Positions 1 through 9,297 of a DNA stretch of 64,000 nt are shown here, one piece after another; the stretch's first letter is position 1, and every line of letters begins with the position of its first letter. Location: contig NZ_AEIU01000059.1 of NCBI RefSeq assembly GCF_000165125.1, forward strand, positions 1 to 64,000. The letters are read 5' to 3'. A model generated the notes under the pieces. That model searched no databases. It was not told the DNA's origin and worked only from the letters and a program-made list of their open reading frames with translations. This DNA comes from Vibrio caribbeanicus ATCC BAA-2122 (GTDB lineage: Bacteria > Pseudomonadota > Gammaproteobacteria > Enterobacterales > Vibrionaceae). The position numbers and the translations under genes were made by a program.

Positions 1-376
1 ATTAATTTTTATTAATAAATGTTTCGATAAAAAAATACTGGCTAACTTACTTCAATAAACATCGAATAGAATGCAAATCCCATCTAACTTCTTAATAAAG
101 AGAACGACTAATATTATTTTTGATACATAATTTTAGTGTTTTTACAAGCCCAATAGAAAAGTCAGTATTAATACTATTGTTAGAAAAAAGCATCTTTTAT
201 AGACTTCGCTTTCTCAAGTTGGACCCAATATCATTCTTACTTTTAAGAACTTTAAATTTAATGTTCTTACTGTAAGTACCGTTCTTCTTGATCGAATTAC
301 TCTCTTTGTCAAAAGAAGCAAAGAAAAGTAAATATATTTAATCGACGTTTTATATTATTAGTTCAGGAGATGATCC
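1..376. other. AT-rich non-coding stretch
   Basis: No open frame with a ribosome binding site was seen here. The sequence is very AT-rich and probably carries the promoter for the gene starting at 377. No repeat or RNA gene was recognised. Confidence 0.4.
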
Positions 377-1021
377 ATGAATTCTAAGCAGATATTAATC
401 TCGCTAGGAGTAGGTGTACCTATTCTACTAGCCATATTCTTTTATCAGCCGAAAAATAAAGGAGAAAGTAAAGATGGTGTGAAAAAAAATATACACGGTG
501 AGGTAAATCAACATAAAACTAATGACTCTTTACCAGAACAGTTGTCTCAAACAAGTCAATATCCTGACTTTTCCGATGTAATCGTGGAAGAAGAACGAGT
601 CGTCACAAGTCCTAAAAACAAGGACCCAAGATACGTAGAAGATAACTGGATAGAAATTAATTCCACACCTGTCCTTGATGAAATAAGGCCAAAGAGTGAG
701 GCAATAGAATCAATAAAGGCAATAGAATTTTCCAATATCAATGAATTTAGAGCACTAAATCAGGGAGATAAGGCATCATTAACTCTACCCGATAATTCAA
801 ATATCGAAATAGAAGTTGAGTCTAACGAATTCCAAAATGAAGGCAATCGTACATGGTCTGGCAGTTTTTTAATTGAAGACCATTCCTTCCCCGTTACTTT
901 CACTTTTGGAAAAGAAGCTATATTCGGCTTTATCGGTCACCCCAACGGACAAATTAAAGTCGAAGGGACCGGGAAATCTGCATGGATATATGAAGTACCC
1001 CACTCGCACAGACCCCACTAA
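377..1021 (+). CDS. membrane-anchored protein resembling a detached metalloprotease propeptide
   Basis: The 214-residue product starts with a single hydrophobic segment (about residues 6-23), suggesting an N-terminal membrane anchor or uncleaved signal. A charged linker follows. The C-terminal 90 residues (around LTLPDNSNIEIEVES, NRTWSGSF, FGFIGHPNGQIKVEG and SAWIYEVP) look like the propeptide region that usually precedes the catalytic domain in secreted reprolysin-like metalloproteases. The next gene, 42 bases downstream, encodes such a protease without that region. The inferred role is to chaperone or inhibit the neighbouring protease. The start is supported by CAGGAG seven bases upstream. 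The propeptide similarity is from memory of the family pattern, not a search. Confidence 0.6.
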   Translation: MNSKQILISLGVGVPILLAIFFYQPKNKGESKDGVKKNIHGEVNQHKTNDSLPEQLSQTSQYPDFSDVIVEEERVVTSPKNKDPRYVEDNWIEINSTPVLDEIRPKSEAIESIKAIEFSNINEFRALNQGDKASLTLPDNSNIEIEVESNEFQNEGNRTWSGSFLIEDHSFPVTFTFGKEAIFGFIGHPNGQIKVEGTGKSAWIYEVPHSHRPH

Positions 1022-1063
1022 ACCATTAAAAAATTCACAAAACTAAATAAATCAGGAATCAAA

Positions 1064-2344
1064 ATGAAAAATCATACACTTGTCGCAGTCGCTATTGCCA
1101 CTGCACTATCACCCTTTGCATTGGCAGAAACCTCTATTGATATATTAGGTGTTTATACTACTGAGACCGCCAACAAGATGGACCATACTGCGGCTATACA
1201 GCATCGCTTTAATGTTGGTAATCAGATTCTTAAAAGAAGTCAGGTCGACGTTAAGATTAATCTTATCGGTTTAAAAGAATATAACTATGATTCAAAACCT
1301 GGTCGAAAAAAAAGCCAAGATCAAGCCATAGATGCAATTACGCCCTCCAAAAAGCAGTCCCCTATATTCGCTGATATAGAGCGAGTAAGAGAAGAAAAAG
1401 GGGCGGATATGGTTGCACTATTTCGCTATCTTGATACCAATAATTCGCCCGATTATGACAGAGGCTCGATAAGCTGCGGTATTGCTTGGATAATACCTGC
1501 TCTCAATTGGCGATCAAGATGGCATGCTGGAGCGGCTAAGAGTGGCATGTACAGCCACAGCTATATTAACGAATGCGGTGACAATACGTTCATCCATGAG
1601 CTAGGCCATAACTTTGGGCTTAACCATGCTCGCGAACAATATAAACATCTACCTAAGCTGCCGCATGAAAAGGGAAGAACCGATAAGGATGCTTACGGAT
1701 ACGGAGTTCAAGGCAAATTTGCAACGACCATGGCCTATGGATACGTGTTTGGTATAAGAGGCAATTCATATACTTTTTCTAACCCAAACACACAATGTGG
1801 TGGTCAAGCTTGTGGTGTTGGAGGCGAAGCCAACGCTGCTCGCGTTATTCGGGTTAGTGCGCCGCACATTGCTAACATTTACCCTAGCAAATCTGACCCC
1901 GTAATACCAACCGTTACTGAGACGCCCAACAACCCCGCGACTCCTACTCATCCTGAGACACCTACTCAGCCTGAAACGCCCAATGATCCAAAAGAGTCAG
2001 GTAAAACATTCAGCTTTGGTACAAATATAAAAATACCGGATGAAGCCGAACTCGAACTGCCCGTGTCCGTCTCTCACGACAAACAATTTAAACAGGCGGT
2101 TGTTAAAATTAATATCGATCACGGACACGTCGGTGACCTTTCGATCAAATTAATCGATCCGGACGGAAATAACTTTACGATTAAGAAGACGAATCGTCAT
2201 GATCGTAAAAAATACTATATTATGACTTACACACTCAAATTCGCTCGACCAATTAACGTTGATGGGCAATGGAAACTCGCGATCAATGACCGATATACTG
2301 AAGATGAGGGTGTATTAAATAGTGCAACAGTAACATTTGAATAA
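1064..2344 (+). CDS. secreted reprolysin-like zinc metalloprotease with P-domain
   Basis: The 426-residue product has a signal peptide (residues 1-21, ending ALA) and an M12-type catalytic domain. The zinc motif HELGHNFGLNH has ligands H178, H182 and H188 and general base E179. It is followed by a Met-turn-like TTMAYGY. A Pro/Thr-rich linker with repeated TPxxPETP leads to a C-terminal P-domain (about residues 312-426, with GHVGDLSIKLIDPDG and GQWKLAINDR), as found in many secreted Vibrio and Shewanella proteases. It is expected to act outside the cell. It lacks the usual N-terminal propeptide, which appears to be supplied by the upstream gene in the same operon. Confidence 0.85.
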   Translation: MKNHTLVAVAIATALSPFALAETSIDILGVYTTETANKMDHTAAIQHRFNVGNQILKRSQVDVKINLIGLKEYNYDSKPGRKKSQDQAIDAITPSKKQSPIFADIERVREEKGADMVALFRYLDTNNSPDYDRGSISCGIAWIIPALNWRSRWHAGAAKSGMYSHSYINECGDNTFIHELGHNFGLNHAREQYKHLPKLPHEKGRTDKDAYGYGVQGKFATTMAYGYVFGIRGNSYTFSNPNTQCGGQACGVGGEANAARVIRVSAPHIANIYPSKSDPVIPTVTETPNNPATPTHPETPTQPETPNDPKESGKTFSFGTNIKIPDEAELELPVSVSHDKQFKQAVVKINIDHGHVGDLSIKLIDPDGNNFTIKKTNRHDRKKYYIMTYTLKFARPINVDGQWKLAINDRYTEDEGVLNSATVTFE

Positions 2345-2417
2345 TTGATATCTAAGCAACATATTTCAACCTAAATAACTTTTTCAAATAAGTGTTTAAA
2401 GTCATTTAGGGTCTCAG

Positions 2418-2442
2418 TTAACCACCTTTAAAGGGTGGTTAA
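2418..2442. terminator. bidirectional hairpin between convergent genes
   Basis: Nine-base perfect arms TTAACCACC and GGTGGTTAA enclose a seven-base loop. The hairpin lies between the plus-strand protease gene and the minus-strand FhuF-like gene, and it overlaps the stop codon of the latter. T-rich sequence is only moderate. Confidence 0.6.
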
Positions 2443-3170
2443 CGCTTGTTTTCCGGATGTCTCGGACAATCAAGGCAAAGCTCTCGACCATCACATTTAT
2501 AAACTAAACAACAGCTCGTTCTAACTAATGTCAGATCTCCGCTCTCTTCATTGACACTTAAACCATTTAGATGCTTTTCTGATAGGTTACACGCTGACAG
2601 CCATAAACTCGCTTGTTCAATTAGATAAGCATTGGGCATCTGCGGAGCAAAATTACTCAGTTTAACTAAACAACCTAAAATACCATCAGCAAATAAATGA
2701 TTGGTGAAACCGGGACGAATCCTCGTCCACTGGCTCATTTCCTCACGGAAGAATGCGAATAACTGTTGCAACTGTTTGCCTGCCTTTTCGATAAGCTCCG
2801 CTTCAGAAGCGTGGATATGATCAGTAGAATCGAAAGAGTACCCAGCGACAAATTGCGACTGGATCTCTTGCCGTATATGAGCAACGTTAGGTAAACCATG
2901 GAGCGCATAGATAGAAATAAAAGAGACATAGACAGGCTGCCAACAAAGCAAATCCCAAGTTCGAGTTAACCAGTAAGCTGATCCTGCCTCTGGATGAGCA
3001 CGCTCTATGCTTTTATAGAGTTGCTGAATATTTTGACTGCATGGATAGTCAATATGCAGAAAATACTCATTTGAAAATTCTTCAGGCATCGGAGCAATTG
3101 AGCCCGATAGATAAGGGGTGACTTGCTTAGAATAGTCAAAAAGGTGCTCAAAAAACGGATCAGTACTCAT
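2439..3170 (-). CDS. FhuF-like siderophore ferric reductase
   Basis: The 243-residue product ends in a Cys-Cys-x10-Cys-x2-Cys arrangement (SCCLVYKCDGRELCLDCP), the 2Fe-2S ligand pattern of the FhuF C-terminal domain. FhuF proteins reduce ferric iron bound to hydroxamate-type siderophores in the cytoplasm so that iron can be released. Length and the position of the cluster at the extreme C-terminus fit the family. It is a single gene. A short dyad TGATA/TATCA at 3177-3188, just upstream of the start, could be part of a Fur site but is too weak to call. Confidence 0.75.
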   Translation of the reverse strand: MSTDPFFEHLFDYSKQVTPYLSGSIAPMPEEFSNEYFLHIDYPCSQNIQQLYKSIERAHPEAGSAYWLTRTWDLLCWQPVYVSFISIYALHGLPNVAHIRQEIQSQFVAGYSFDSTDHIHASEAELIEKAGKQLQQLFAFFREEMSQWTRIRPGFTNHLFADGILGCLVKLSNFAPQMPNAYLIEQASLWLSACNLSEKHLNGLSVNEESGDLTLVRTSCCLVYKCDGRELCLDCPRHPENKR

Positions 3171-3345
3171 AGCTCGTGATAGTTATCAATTGGATTCTCT
3201 GCCTAGAATAAAGACAGCCATTTATAAATGCAATTGATTCACATTCCCGTAATCACAAAAGTGCCAGAGAAGCTACGGCTATATGTTGTTTGCTCTAACC
3301 ACTATTAATGCACCGATTAAACGAGGAATAAGTAGTCCCGAAGTA

Positions 3346-4260
3346 TTAGGCCGCGAGAGAAGCCTTGATTTTTTCTTCGTACTTTTCTAGCAATTCATAT
3401 CGCTTGTTATACATCTTTCTCTTAGTTCGATTAAGGCTACTAAGATCTCTGCGCTTACTCTCCAAAGGAAGTTTAAATTGGTATCTATTTTGTCGAATAC
3501 CGCTCATCTCGGTACAAAAGGCATCATAGTCAAACATGACCTTTTTGCGTTGCTTACGACTTCTGAAGTCAGATGCGCTGTAGACGTGCCCTTTATTTGA
3601 CACACAGTAGGCATTCGCTAAACCATAGTGACGAGCAAACATCATCAAAAGCTCGACGATAAGAGCTTTAGGACGTATTCCATGCTGCGCTTTTGTTAGA
3701 GATTTTATGACTTCCGAACGATTATCAACGGAGCTTTTCGCCCCTTGAATACAGCCAATAAATAAGTCATCGTTTTCGGTAATGCAAAATGTTGTCGAAT
3801 ACACACTCTGTAGGTTTTGATTTGTGATACTGATAGCCAAAGAACCTTCACGCCACTCACCAGAGCAAAGACGCACATCGTAATGCTCGCCGTGATTTCC
3901 CTCAATTGAAAATAGCTTATAACCTTCCTCTGAGTAGGCATACTTGCTCTTTTCACCTAGCTGCTTTGACATAAAATTTAGGTGATAAGAGAGGTTTTTA
4001 ACACGAGCCGCTTTATCCCAATTCACGCATACATAATGATGGGTTGGCTGATCGTACATTTTTGGCCTTAGGTCAAAAAGAGCACGAATATCTTCATCTT
4101 CTTGAAGCGATTGCATCTCTTTGGCAATACTGGGAGCCATCATATAGCGAAAACAGAATCTGCAATGATCTCGGTAAACAGTGAACTTATTTTGGGTACC
4201 GTTTATCTGTTGTGAAATCTTATATAATGTCTTGAGTCTCACAGTATCCTCAAACTTCAT
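3346..4260 (-). CDS. VirK/YbjX family (DUF535) protein
   Basis: The 304-residue soluble protein matches the VirK/YbjX pattern, with conserved stretches EGNHGEHYDVRLCSGEWREGSLAISI, F-I-G-C-I-Q-G, a long GIRPKALIVELLMMFA helix and CVSNKGHVY. Family members are linked in enterobacteria to envelope stress and resistance to antimicrobial peptides, but the biochemical activity is unknown. There is no signal peptide or membrane segment. It is monocistronic, with a 648-base non-coding stretch upstream. Confidence 0.8.
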   Translation of the reverse strand: MKFEDTVRLKTLYKISQQINGTQNKFTVYRDHCRFCFRYMMAPSIAKEMQSLQEDEDIRALFDLRPKMYDQPTHHYVCVNWDKAARVKNLSYHLNFMSKQLGEKSKYAYSEEGYKLFSIEGNHGEHYDVRLCSGEWREGSLAISITNQNLQSVYSTTFCITENDDLFIGCIQGAKSSVDNRSEVIKSLTKAQHGIRPKALIVELLMMFARHYGLANAYCVSNKGHVYSASDFRSRKQRKKVMFDYDAFCTEMSGIRQNRYQFKLPLESKRRDLSSLNRTKRKMYNKRYELLEKYEEKIKASLAA

Positions 4261-4908
4261 GTGGAATTTGACGTAATTTTATTGACATAAATAAAATTAT
4301 TCTGTCTTGATTTGTAAGCAAACCCGACAAAACTACACAAAGCACTATTGCTAAAATTGGCCACTTCTAGCAATCATTACCGGCAACGTCATGTTAAAGA
4401 TCTAACTATATGAACTTTGTGGAATTTAGTTATATACCTTCGTAACCTTCTGCCACAATATCAAAACGTAGCGGGTGAATTCTAAACTTGAGTAGACAAA
4501 GAGTGACATAAATGAGTTATATCTGTATCACTCGAAATACAGAAACCATATCGCGGTTGCAGGTTAAAATTTAAGGCACAAAAAAATAGCTCACATCTCA
4601 TGAACGTTTTAAGTTGCAGCAGGCAACGTTCTGAATCCAGCATGTTGAAGTCACTTAGCTATAAAGTTATTAACATTAAGTGAACGGCAGGTTCAGTCAG
4701 ACCCCGAGGAAACGATGAATGTTAATGGTATAATGCTGAGTTGCTAGAAAGTTACAGTATCGAAGTGTCTGAATAGCTTTACCAACGGATAGCATTTCAC
4801 CCAGTCGATTTTACTCGTCAAACAACTAAGACATAACCAAAAGTTCTGCAGTGCTGTTTTCCTCGAGATCATCTTACACTGAAGTTAAAAACTTAAAGCA
4901 CATGAGCT
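4261..4908. other. intergenic stretch, nothing recognised
   Basis: This is a 648-base gap between two minus-strand genes. It likely holds the promoter of the VirK/YbjX gene. No convincing reading frame, tRNA or repeat was seen, and base composition is less AT-rich than the neighbouring gaps, so a degraded gene is possible. Confidence 0.35.
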
Positions 4909-6237
4909 TTATTGATCTATTTCAATCGTTTCGATCTCAGCTAATGTTGTTTCAAGAGTAAGATATAACTGAGCAATAATATCGACATGTTCACTTTTCA
5001 TAAAAGTACACCTTATGAAAGAGTTGTCAAAGTAGGTGTTTTTATACGTCCCAGATGCCAAGGCCAGAAAGTATCCTTTGGTTTTCATTGCTTCAAAAAG
5101 ACAAAGCGTTTTCTTCTTAATCTCAACGTTATTAGATATTTTAAATACAACAATGTCTAAATCATAGTGATCCGATATACATTCAAAAAATTCACTGCGA
5201 TGGACCATTTGGGCAAATTTATCAGCCGCCAGCTTCGAATTTTTAAGTTTTGACGAAAAAACGCCCTCCTTTTCTAATGTATAAAATTGCATCGTAGCCC
5301 AAAGAGCCGCTGCTGAAGCTCCCGACCTCGAACACTCAAGGGTTTCTTTTCCTAAACTTATGCCCGTTTTGTCGAAGTAAGTATAAGGTGATTCATGCTG
5401 GTACTTATCGCTTATATTCTTATAGGCAGGATTAATTAAAATAGAGCCACAACCAAATGGCTGTAAGCCTTTCTTATGAGGGTCAATGACAATACTATCC
5501 GATTTAGCTAAAGATAAAAAAGATCGCATAACAGAAGGAGAGAGACTGTCCTCAATCAATTTAAAGTAGCCTCCGTAAGCCGCATCTGTATGAAGGATAA
5601 AGTTGTATTTTACTTTTAAACTGACTATCTCATCCAGTGGATCAACGGCTCCTAATAGTGTTGTTCCAAGGGTGGCAACAACAACCGCTTTTTCTCTACC
5701 AATGAGCACTTCTTCCAAACAATTTATTCGCATTTTTCCATTTTTGTCGGTCGGCACATGGATACATTCCATCCCTAATATTGAGCTGTTTCTTTTATGG
5801 GAATAATGTCCTTGTGTACTGACAATAACCGCAGTTGCTCCCGACTCTCTTGCTAGCCACAGTGACTCCAAGTTTGCGATAGTTCCACTAGAAGTTAGAT
5901 GACCTTTTGTATTTTTCCACCCAATCATACTTCCCATTTTATTGATACACTCAACTTCCATATTAGTGGTGGCTCTTCCTCCTTCATAGCTGTGATTGTT
6001 GGGGTTTATTTGTGAAGCCATTAGATAACCAACCAACGATAAGTCAGATGCATAACTCGACATATGCCCGACATAATGAGGATGAAAGTAAGGGTCATTA
6101 TCTTGTAGCCTTTCAATAAGACTTTCAATAATAACTTGAATATCTTCTTCTCTATCAAATTTCGGTAAATAGCCAAAGTTTTCTTTATTTTTTGATATAA
6201 GTTTTACTAGAATGGAAATTGTTTTATCGCACAGCAC
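4909..6237 (-). CDS. PLP-dependent group II amino acid decarboxylase
   Basis: The 442-residue product is a fold-type I PLP decarboxylase. Visible motifs are HPHYVGHM (residues 52-59), TSSGTIANLESL (115-126), HTDAAYGG with PLP-binding D218 (216-223), and DPHKKGLQPFGCGS with Schiff-base Lys255 in the D-x-H-K motif (252-265). Family members decarboxylate aromatic amino acids, glutamate or aspartate. The start is GTG, chosen because AAGGAG lies seven bases upstream. The gene overlaps the end of the upstream hydroxylase gene by 14 bases, so the two are translationally coupled. That pairing suggests an aromatic hydroxy-amino acid as substrate; the exact substrate cannot be read from sequence. Confidence 0.85.
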   Translation of the reverse strand: MLCDKTISILVKLISKNKENFGYLPKFDREEDIQVIIESLIERLQDNDPYFHPHYVGHMSSYASDLSLVGYLMASQINPNNHSYEGGRATTNMEVECINKMGSMIGWKNTKGHLTSSGTIANLESLWLARESGATAVIVSTQGHYSHKRNSSILGMECIHVPTDKNGKMRINCLEEVLIGREKAVVVATLGTTLLGAVDPLDEIVSLKVKYNFILHTDAAYGGYFKLIEDSLSPSVMRSFLSLAKSDSIVIDPHKKGLQPFGCGSILINPAYKNISDKYQHESPYTYFDKTGISLGKETLECSRSGASAAALWATMQFYTLEKEGVFSSKLKNSKLAADKFAQMVHRSEFFECISDHYDLDIVVFKISNNVEIKKKTLCLFEAMKTKGYFLALASGTYKNTYFDNSFIRCTFMKSEHVDIIAQLYLTLETTLAEIETIEIDQ

Positions 6238-6916
6238 AAGTAATCTCCTTATTAAAAATACTAATCATTTTCTTATATGAATCAAAATAAAATAAGTTTT
6301 CTGGATTACCTTCAAGAGATATTTTCTCATCCCTTATTTTACTCATAGAGAATTCAAAAATATTAATTTTACCTTTTTTAAAGTCTTTACTGAATTTGTC
6401 TGAACTAATTGCACCGCCACCAAAAACACATAATCTCTCTTTGTTTTTTAAAACACCAAATTCAATTACATAAAACCATAATCTCATGAGCTCAGACTGA
6501 ATATAATCATTTTGAGTTACATAAACCTCAGAAAACCTTCTTATAGCATTAACAAAATCGTCATCGATCAACATAGGAACATGCCCTAAAAAATCATGAA
6601 AAAAATCAGGCTTATCACTATGATTTATTGCGCTTCTATTTCTTATGTGCTGATAGTGAGGAAAAAATCCACCAGATAACATCAAGAACCAACTATCAGC
6701 TTTTTGAGGAACAGTAAATCCTATCTCTATCTTTAACTTTTTCAATACGTTATTGAAATCATAAAAAGAAAAATCAGAATTAAAATACCCTAATTCTTTC
6801 ATGTTATTAACGACGCAAGAATCTATAATATCTATATTGGATTTTATGATTTCCATATATCTATTCCATAGCGGAAAGATGTAATCGTTAAAATATTCTT
6901 CACTTAGTTTATTCAT
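6224..6916 (-). CDS. pterin-dependent aromatic amino acid hydroxylase
   Basis: The 230-residue product shows the biopterin-dependent hydroxylase signature. HDFLGHVPML provides iron ligands H107 and H112, and WFYVIEFGV provides ligand E152, followed by VFGGGAISS corresponding to the usual YGAG(I/L)xSS. It is shorter than typical bacterial phenylalanine hydroxylases (about 260-290 residues) and divergent. The family uses tetrahydropterin and oxygen to hydroxylate Phe, Tyr or Trp. The start is supported by AAGGA upstream. No pterin carbinolamine dehydratase gene lies beside it. The downstream decarboxylase overlaps by 14 bases, so the product is probably an aromatic monoamine. Confidence 0.85.
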   Translation of the reverse strand: MNKLSEEYFNDYIFPLWNRYMEIIKSNIDIIDSCVVNNMKELGYFNSDFSFYDFNNVLKKLKIEIGFTVPQKADSWFLMLSGGFFPHYQHIRNRSAINHSDKPDFFHDFLGHVPMLIDDDFVNAIRRFSEVYVTQNDYIQSELMRLWFYVIEFGVLKNKERLCVFGGGAISSDKFSKDFKKGKINIFEFSMSKIRDEKISLEGNPENLFYFDSYKKMISIFNKEITCAVR

Positions 6917-7130
6917 TTATATCCTTGGCATGAAGTTAAACATTATTTTCGTAATTAGATGAAAATAATTTAGTAAACTCGTATACTAACCTATAGAAAC
7001 CCCTCTATGTATCTCATAAGCTTACCAATTTCTTGATTAACCTTATGGAAAGCCTATATAAAAACTACAGGTAATATTTATATCAATAAAAAATAAAATT
7101 TATGTGATGTTAAATGGGCGAAGTTTGAGA

Positions 7131-7274
7131 ATGTTTGTGTGGTATTTAAAGTTAATTGATAGTGACGAGCTTCTGGTATGGAACGGCTACTCAGACGTCA
7201 ACCTGAGCTACAAAATTAGGGTAAATAGAGAGTACAGGTTATATATTCCAAATGGTTTTGGGCTATTTCTGTGA
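7131..7274 (+). CDS. possible 47-residue protein or gene remnant
   Basis: An open frame of 48 codons runs from ATG at 7131 to TGA at 7274, with residues including DELLVWNGYSDVNLSY near the middle. It is less AT-rich than the surrounding spacer, as coding DNA would be. There is no clear ribosome binding site and I do not recognise the family. It may be the tail of a lost gene rather than a working one. The rest of the 6917-7427 spacer is AT-rich and probably carries divergent promoters for the hydroxylase operon and the YcaQ-type gene. Confidence 0.2.
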   Translation: MFVWYLKLIDSDELLVWNGYSDVNLSYKIRVNREYRLYIPNGFGLFL

Positions 7275-7427
7275 TTAATTCGATAATTCAATAGAAAAAA
7301 TTAAACGATAAAGAACTATTAAATTACTATCCTTATCCTTAAAAATTAACATTCTTCGATTGAAATTTTAAGTTAACAGTGATTGCTGAAAATACTTATC
7401 ACCCCGATTAACTCAAGGAATACGATT

Positions 7428-8546
7428 TTGTCTTTAAAAAAACTGTCAATAAGTGACGCCAGAACCCTCGCCGTATGTTCGCAAGGATTTTATAATAAGG
7501 ACAACACATTGGAGAGTATTTTAACAAAATTAGGTTGTATACAAATAGATTCAATATCTGCGGTTCGTCGTTCTCATGAATTAGTCTTGTTATCTCGGGG
7601 TCTACCGCTGAATGAGAGTACTACATTTCTTACGGCCAACTCCCCGGTAAAAACTTTTGAGTATCCGGCTCACGCTATGGCGGCATTACCAATAGAAAAA
7701 TGGCCATACTTCGGATTCAGAAGGCGTAAAATTCAAACCATAGGTTGGAGGGGGCCTAAAGTCGATCATGCGGCTGTTATTACAACCAGAAAAAAGCTGC
7801 GTGAATTAGGAGAGCTCAGTACATCAACGCTCGGGCCAGTGGATGGACATGGCTGGGAAAGAACATCAAAGAATAAGGTTGCTCTGGAATGGCTTTTATG
7901 GACGGGCGAGGCGGTTTGTACCTATCGAAATCGCTGGAAAAGACGTTATCATGATGTAGATCTAGCCTTACCTAAAGAGATTCGAGATCAGAATGTCAAT
8001 GATCTCGATTGTATTCATTTCTTACTTGAAGACGCACTTACTCACCTTGGCGTAGCGACAGCGTCTGATATCGCAGATTACTATCGTCTACCCGTCAAAG
8101 ACGTTTCAGAATACCTGCTTAAGTTTAATTTTGAAAAGTGTCTTGTCGAAGGCTGGGACGAGCCATGCTGGATTGCGCAGGGTGCGGATGATGCGATTTA
8201 TAATTTATCGGATCACGCTATTCCATTATCTCCCTTCGATTCTCTTGTGTGGTTTAGGCCTAGATTAAAACGGCTATTTAATTGTGACTTTGTTTTGGAG
8301 GCTTACAAAAAGCCTGATAAGCGTGAATTCGGATATTTCGGCATGCCGATATTGCAGGGAAAGAATATTGTTGGTCGAGTTGCGCCTCGTAAAGTTAAAG
8401 ATAAAATCATCGTCGAAGCTATAGAATCATCAGAAAATACAGCTCATGAAGAACTCCACCACTCGATACTCAAAACCTTATCGAATTGGACCAATACCAA
8501 GTTTAATACTTTGACAGGTGATGAACTTATAAATGAAGAAGGTTGA
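7428..8546 (+). CDS. YcaQ/AlkZ-type winged-helix DNA glycosylase family protein
   Basis: The product matches the YcaQ family (HTH_42 winged-helix). It begins LSISDARTLAVCSQGF, then LGCIQIDSISAVRRSHELVLLSRG, and later has SPFDSLVWFRPRLKRLF and EFGYFGMPIL. The QID triplet corresponds to the catalytic Q-x-D motif of the YcaQ-like branch, which unhooks alkylated bases and interstrand crosslinks. A TTG start at 7428 is preferred because AAGGA lies eight bases upstream and it begins right at the conserved domain. An in-frame TTG at 7383 would add 15 residues. Two remnants of this gene type occur at 12345-12435 and 18121-18163. Confidence 0.8.
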   Translation: MSLKKLSISDARTLAVCSQGFYNKDNTLESILTKLGCIQIDSISAVRRSHELVLLSRGLPLNESTTFLTANSPVKTFEYPAHAMAALPIEKWPYFGFRRRKIQTIGWRGPKVDHAAVITTRKKLRELGELSTSTLGPVDGHGWERTSKNKVALEWLLWTGEAVCTYRNRWKRRYHDVDLALPKEIRDQNVNDLDCIHFLLEDALTHLGVATASDIADYYRLPVKDVSEYLLKFNFEKCLVEGWDEPCWIAQGADDAIYNLSDHAIPLSPFDSLVWFRPRLKRLFNCDFVLEAYKKPDKREFGYFGMPILQGKNIVGRVAPRKVKDKIIVEAIESSENTAHEELHHSILKTLSNWTNTKFNTLTGDELINEEG

Positions 8547-8685
8547 CCACACAGGCTGAACACCTAAGAGTTTTTTACTAAGGTTGTTATTTCTGCATTA
8601 GTTAGCTTTGATGATTTTACCCAGTATTGTACTTTTATGGCGTCAAGTGAGATATTAAAAACTCTATTGACGCCAAGTTCACCTG

Positions 8686-9096
8686 TTATAACGCTTGCCC
8701 ATTTACGAGTGACCAGTGATGAGGCATCAATTCACGAACAGTCTTGAAAACGAGCGTGTTATCTGCCGTTGTTATTGCAGCTTTTACATCTCCCCCCCAA
8801 TGTACCAAGCGCTCTTGACACACTCCACAAGGAGATAAAATTAAAAAATCACCATGTTCATTCTCGCGACAAATACACAAGGAATGGGTTATTCGTTCAT
8901 TAATTTTGTGAGCTTCTAAGTAAGCACCGACTTCCATGCAAAGTGACAAAGCATCATTTATTGTATCAGGTGCCACACTTGTTAAGATTTTCCCTGATTC
9001 CGTTCTCACCGCAGCAGCTCCGCCCCAACCCGAGGGATAGCGAGTTTTTATCAATTCTACTGCCGCTTGGTAAAGCTCACTTTCTATTTTTTCCAT
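8686..9096 (-). CDS. cytidine deaminase family protein
   Basis: The 136-residue product carries the zinc signature of nucleoside deaminases: C53-x-E55 (CMEVGAYLEA) and P-C90-GVC93 (PCGVCQERL), with E55 as the proton shuttle. It therefore belongs to the three-cysteine tetrameric type, like Cdd of Bacillus or blasticidin-S deaminase. The C-x-E box lacks the usual CAER context. Sequence between the boxes (THSLCICRENEHGDFLILS) resembles the blasticidin-S deaminase side of the family, so substrate is uncertain. It is monocistronic and accessory in setting. Confidence 0.75.
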   Translation of the reverse strand: MEKIESELYQAAVELIKTRYPSGWGGAAAVRTESGKILTSVAPDTINDALSLCMEVGAYLEAHKINERITHSLCICRENEHGDFLILSPCGVCQERLVHWGGDVKAAITTADNTLVFKTVRELMPHHWSLVNGQAL

Positions 9097-9297
9097 AACT
9101 ATCCATATTCTATTTTATTTGGTAATTTAAGTCTAAATATCAGTTATTATTACACCGATAATTCATACATTGTAAAATGCGTAATTATCCATCCTTGTGA
9201 TTAAAAATCGAAAAATAGTAACCAAATATCCATATAATACCAATTTTCTTTAAAATTAATCATCTTTGGACAATATATTAAACCCGATATACTTTGA

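Noticed and set aside
4261-4908. Degraded gene in the gap
   Set aside because: Composition hints at former coding DNA, but no frame or motif could be named.
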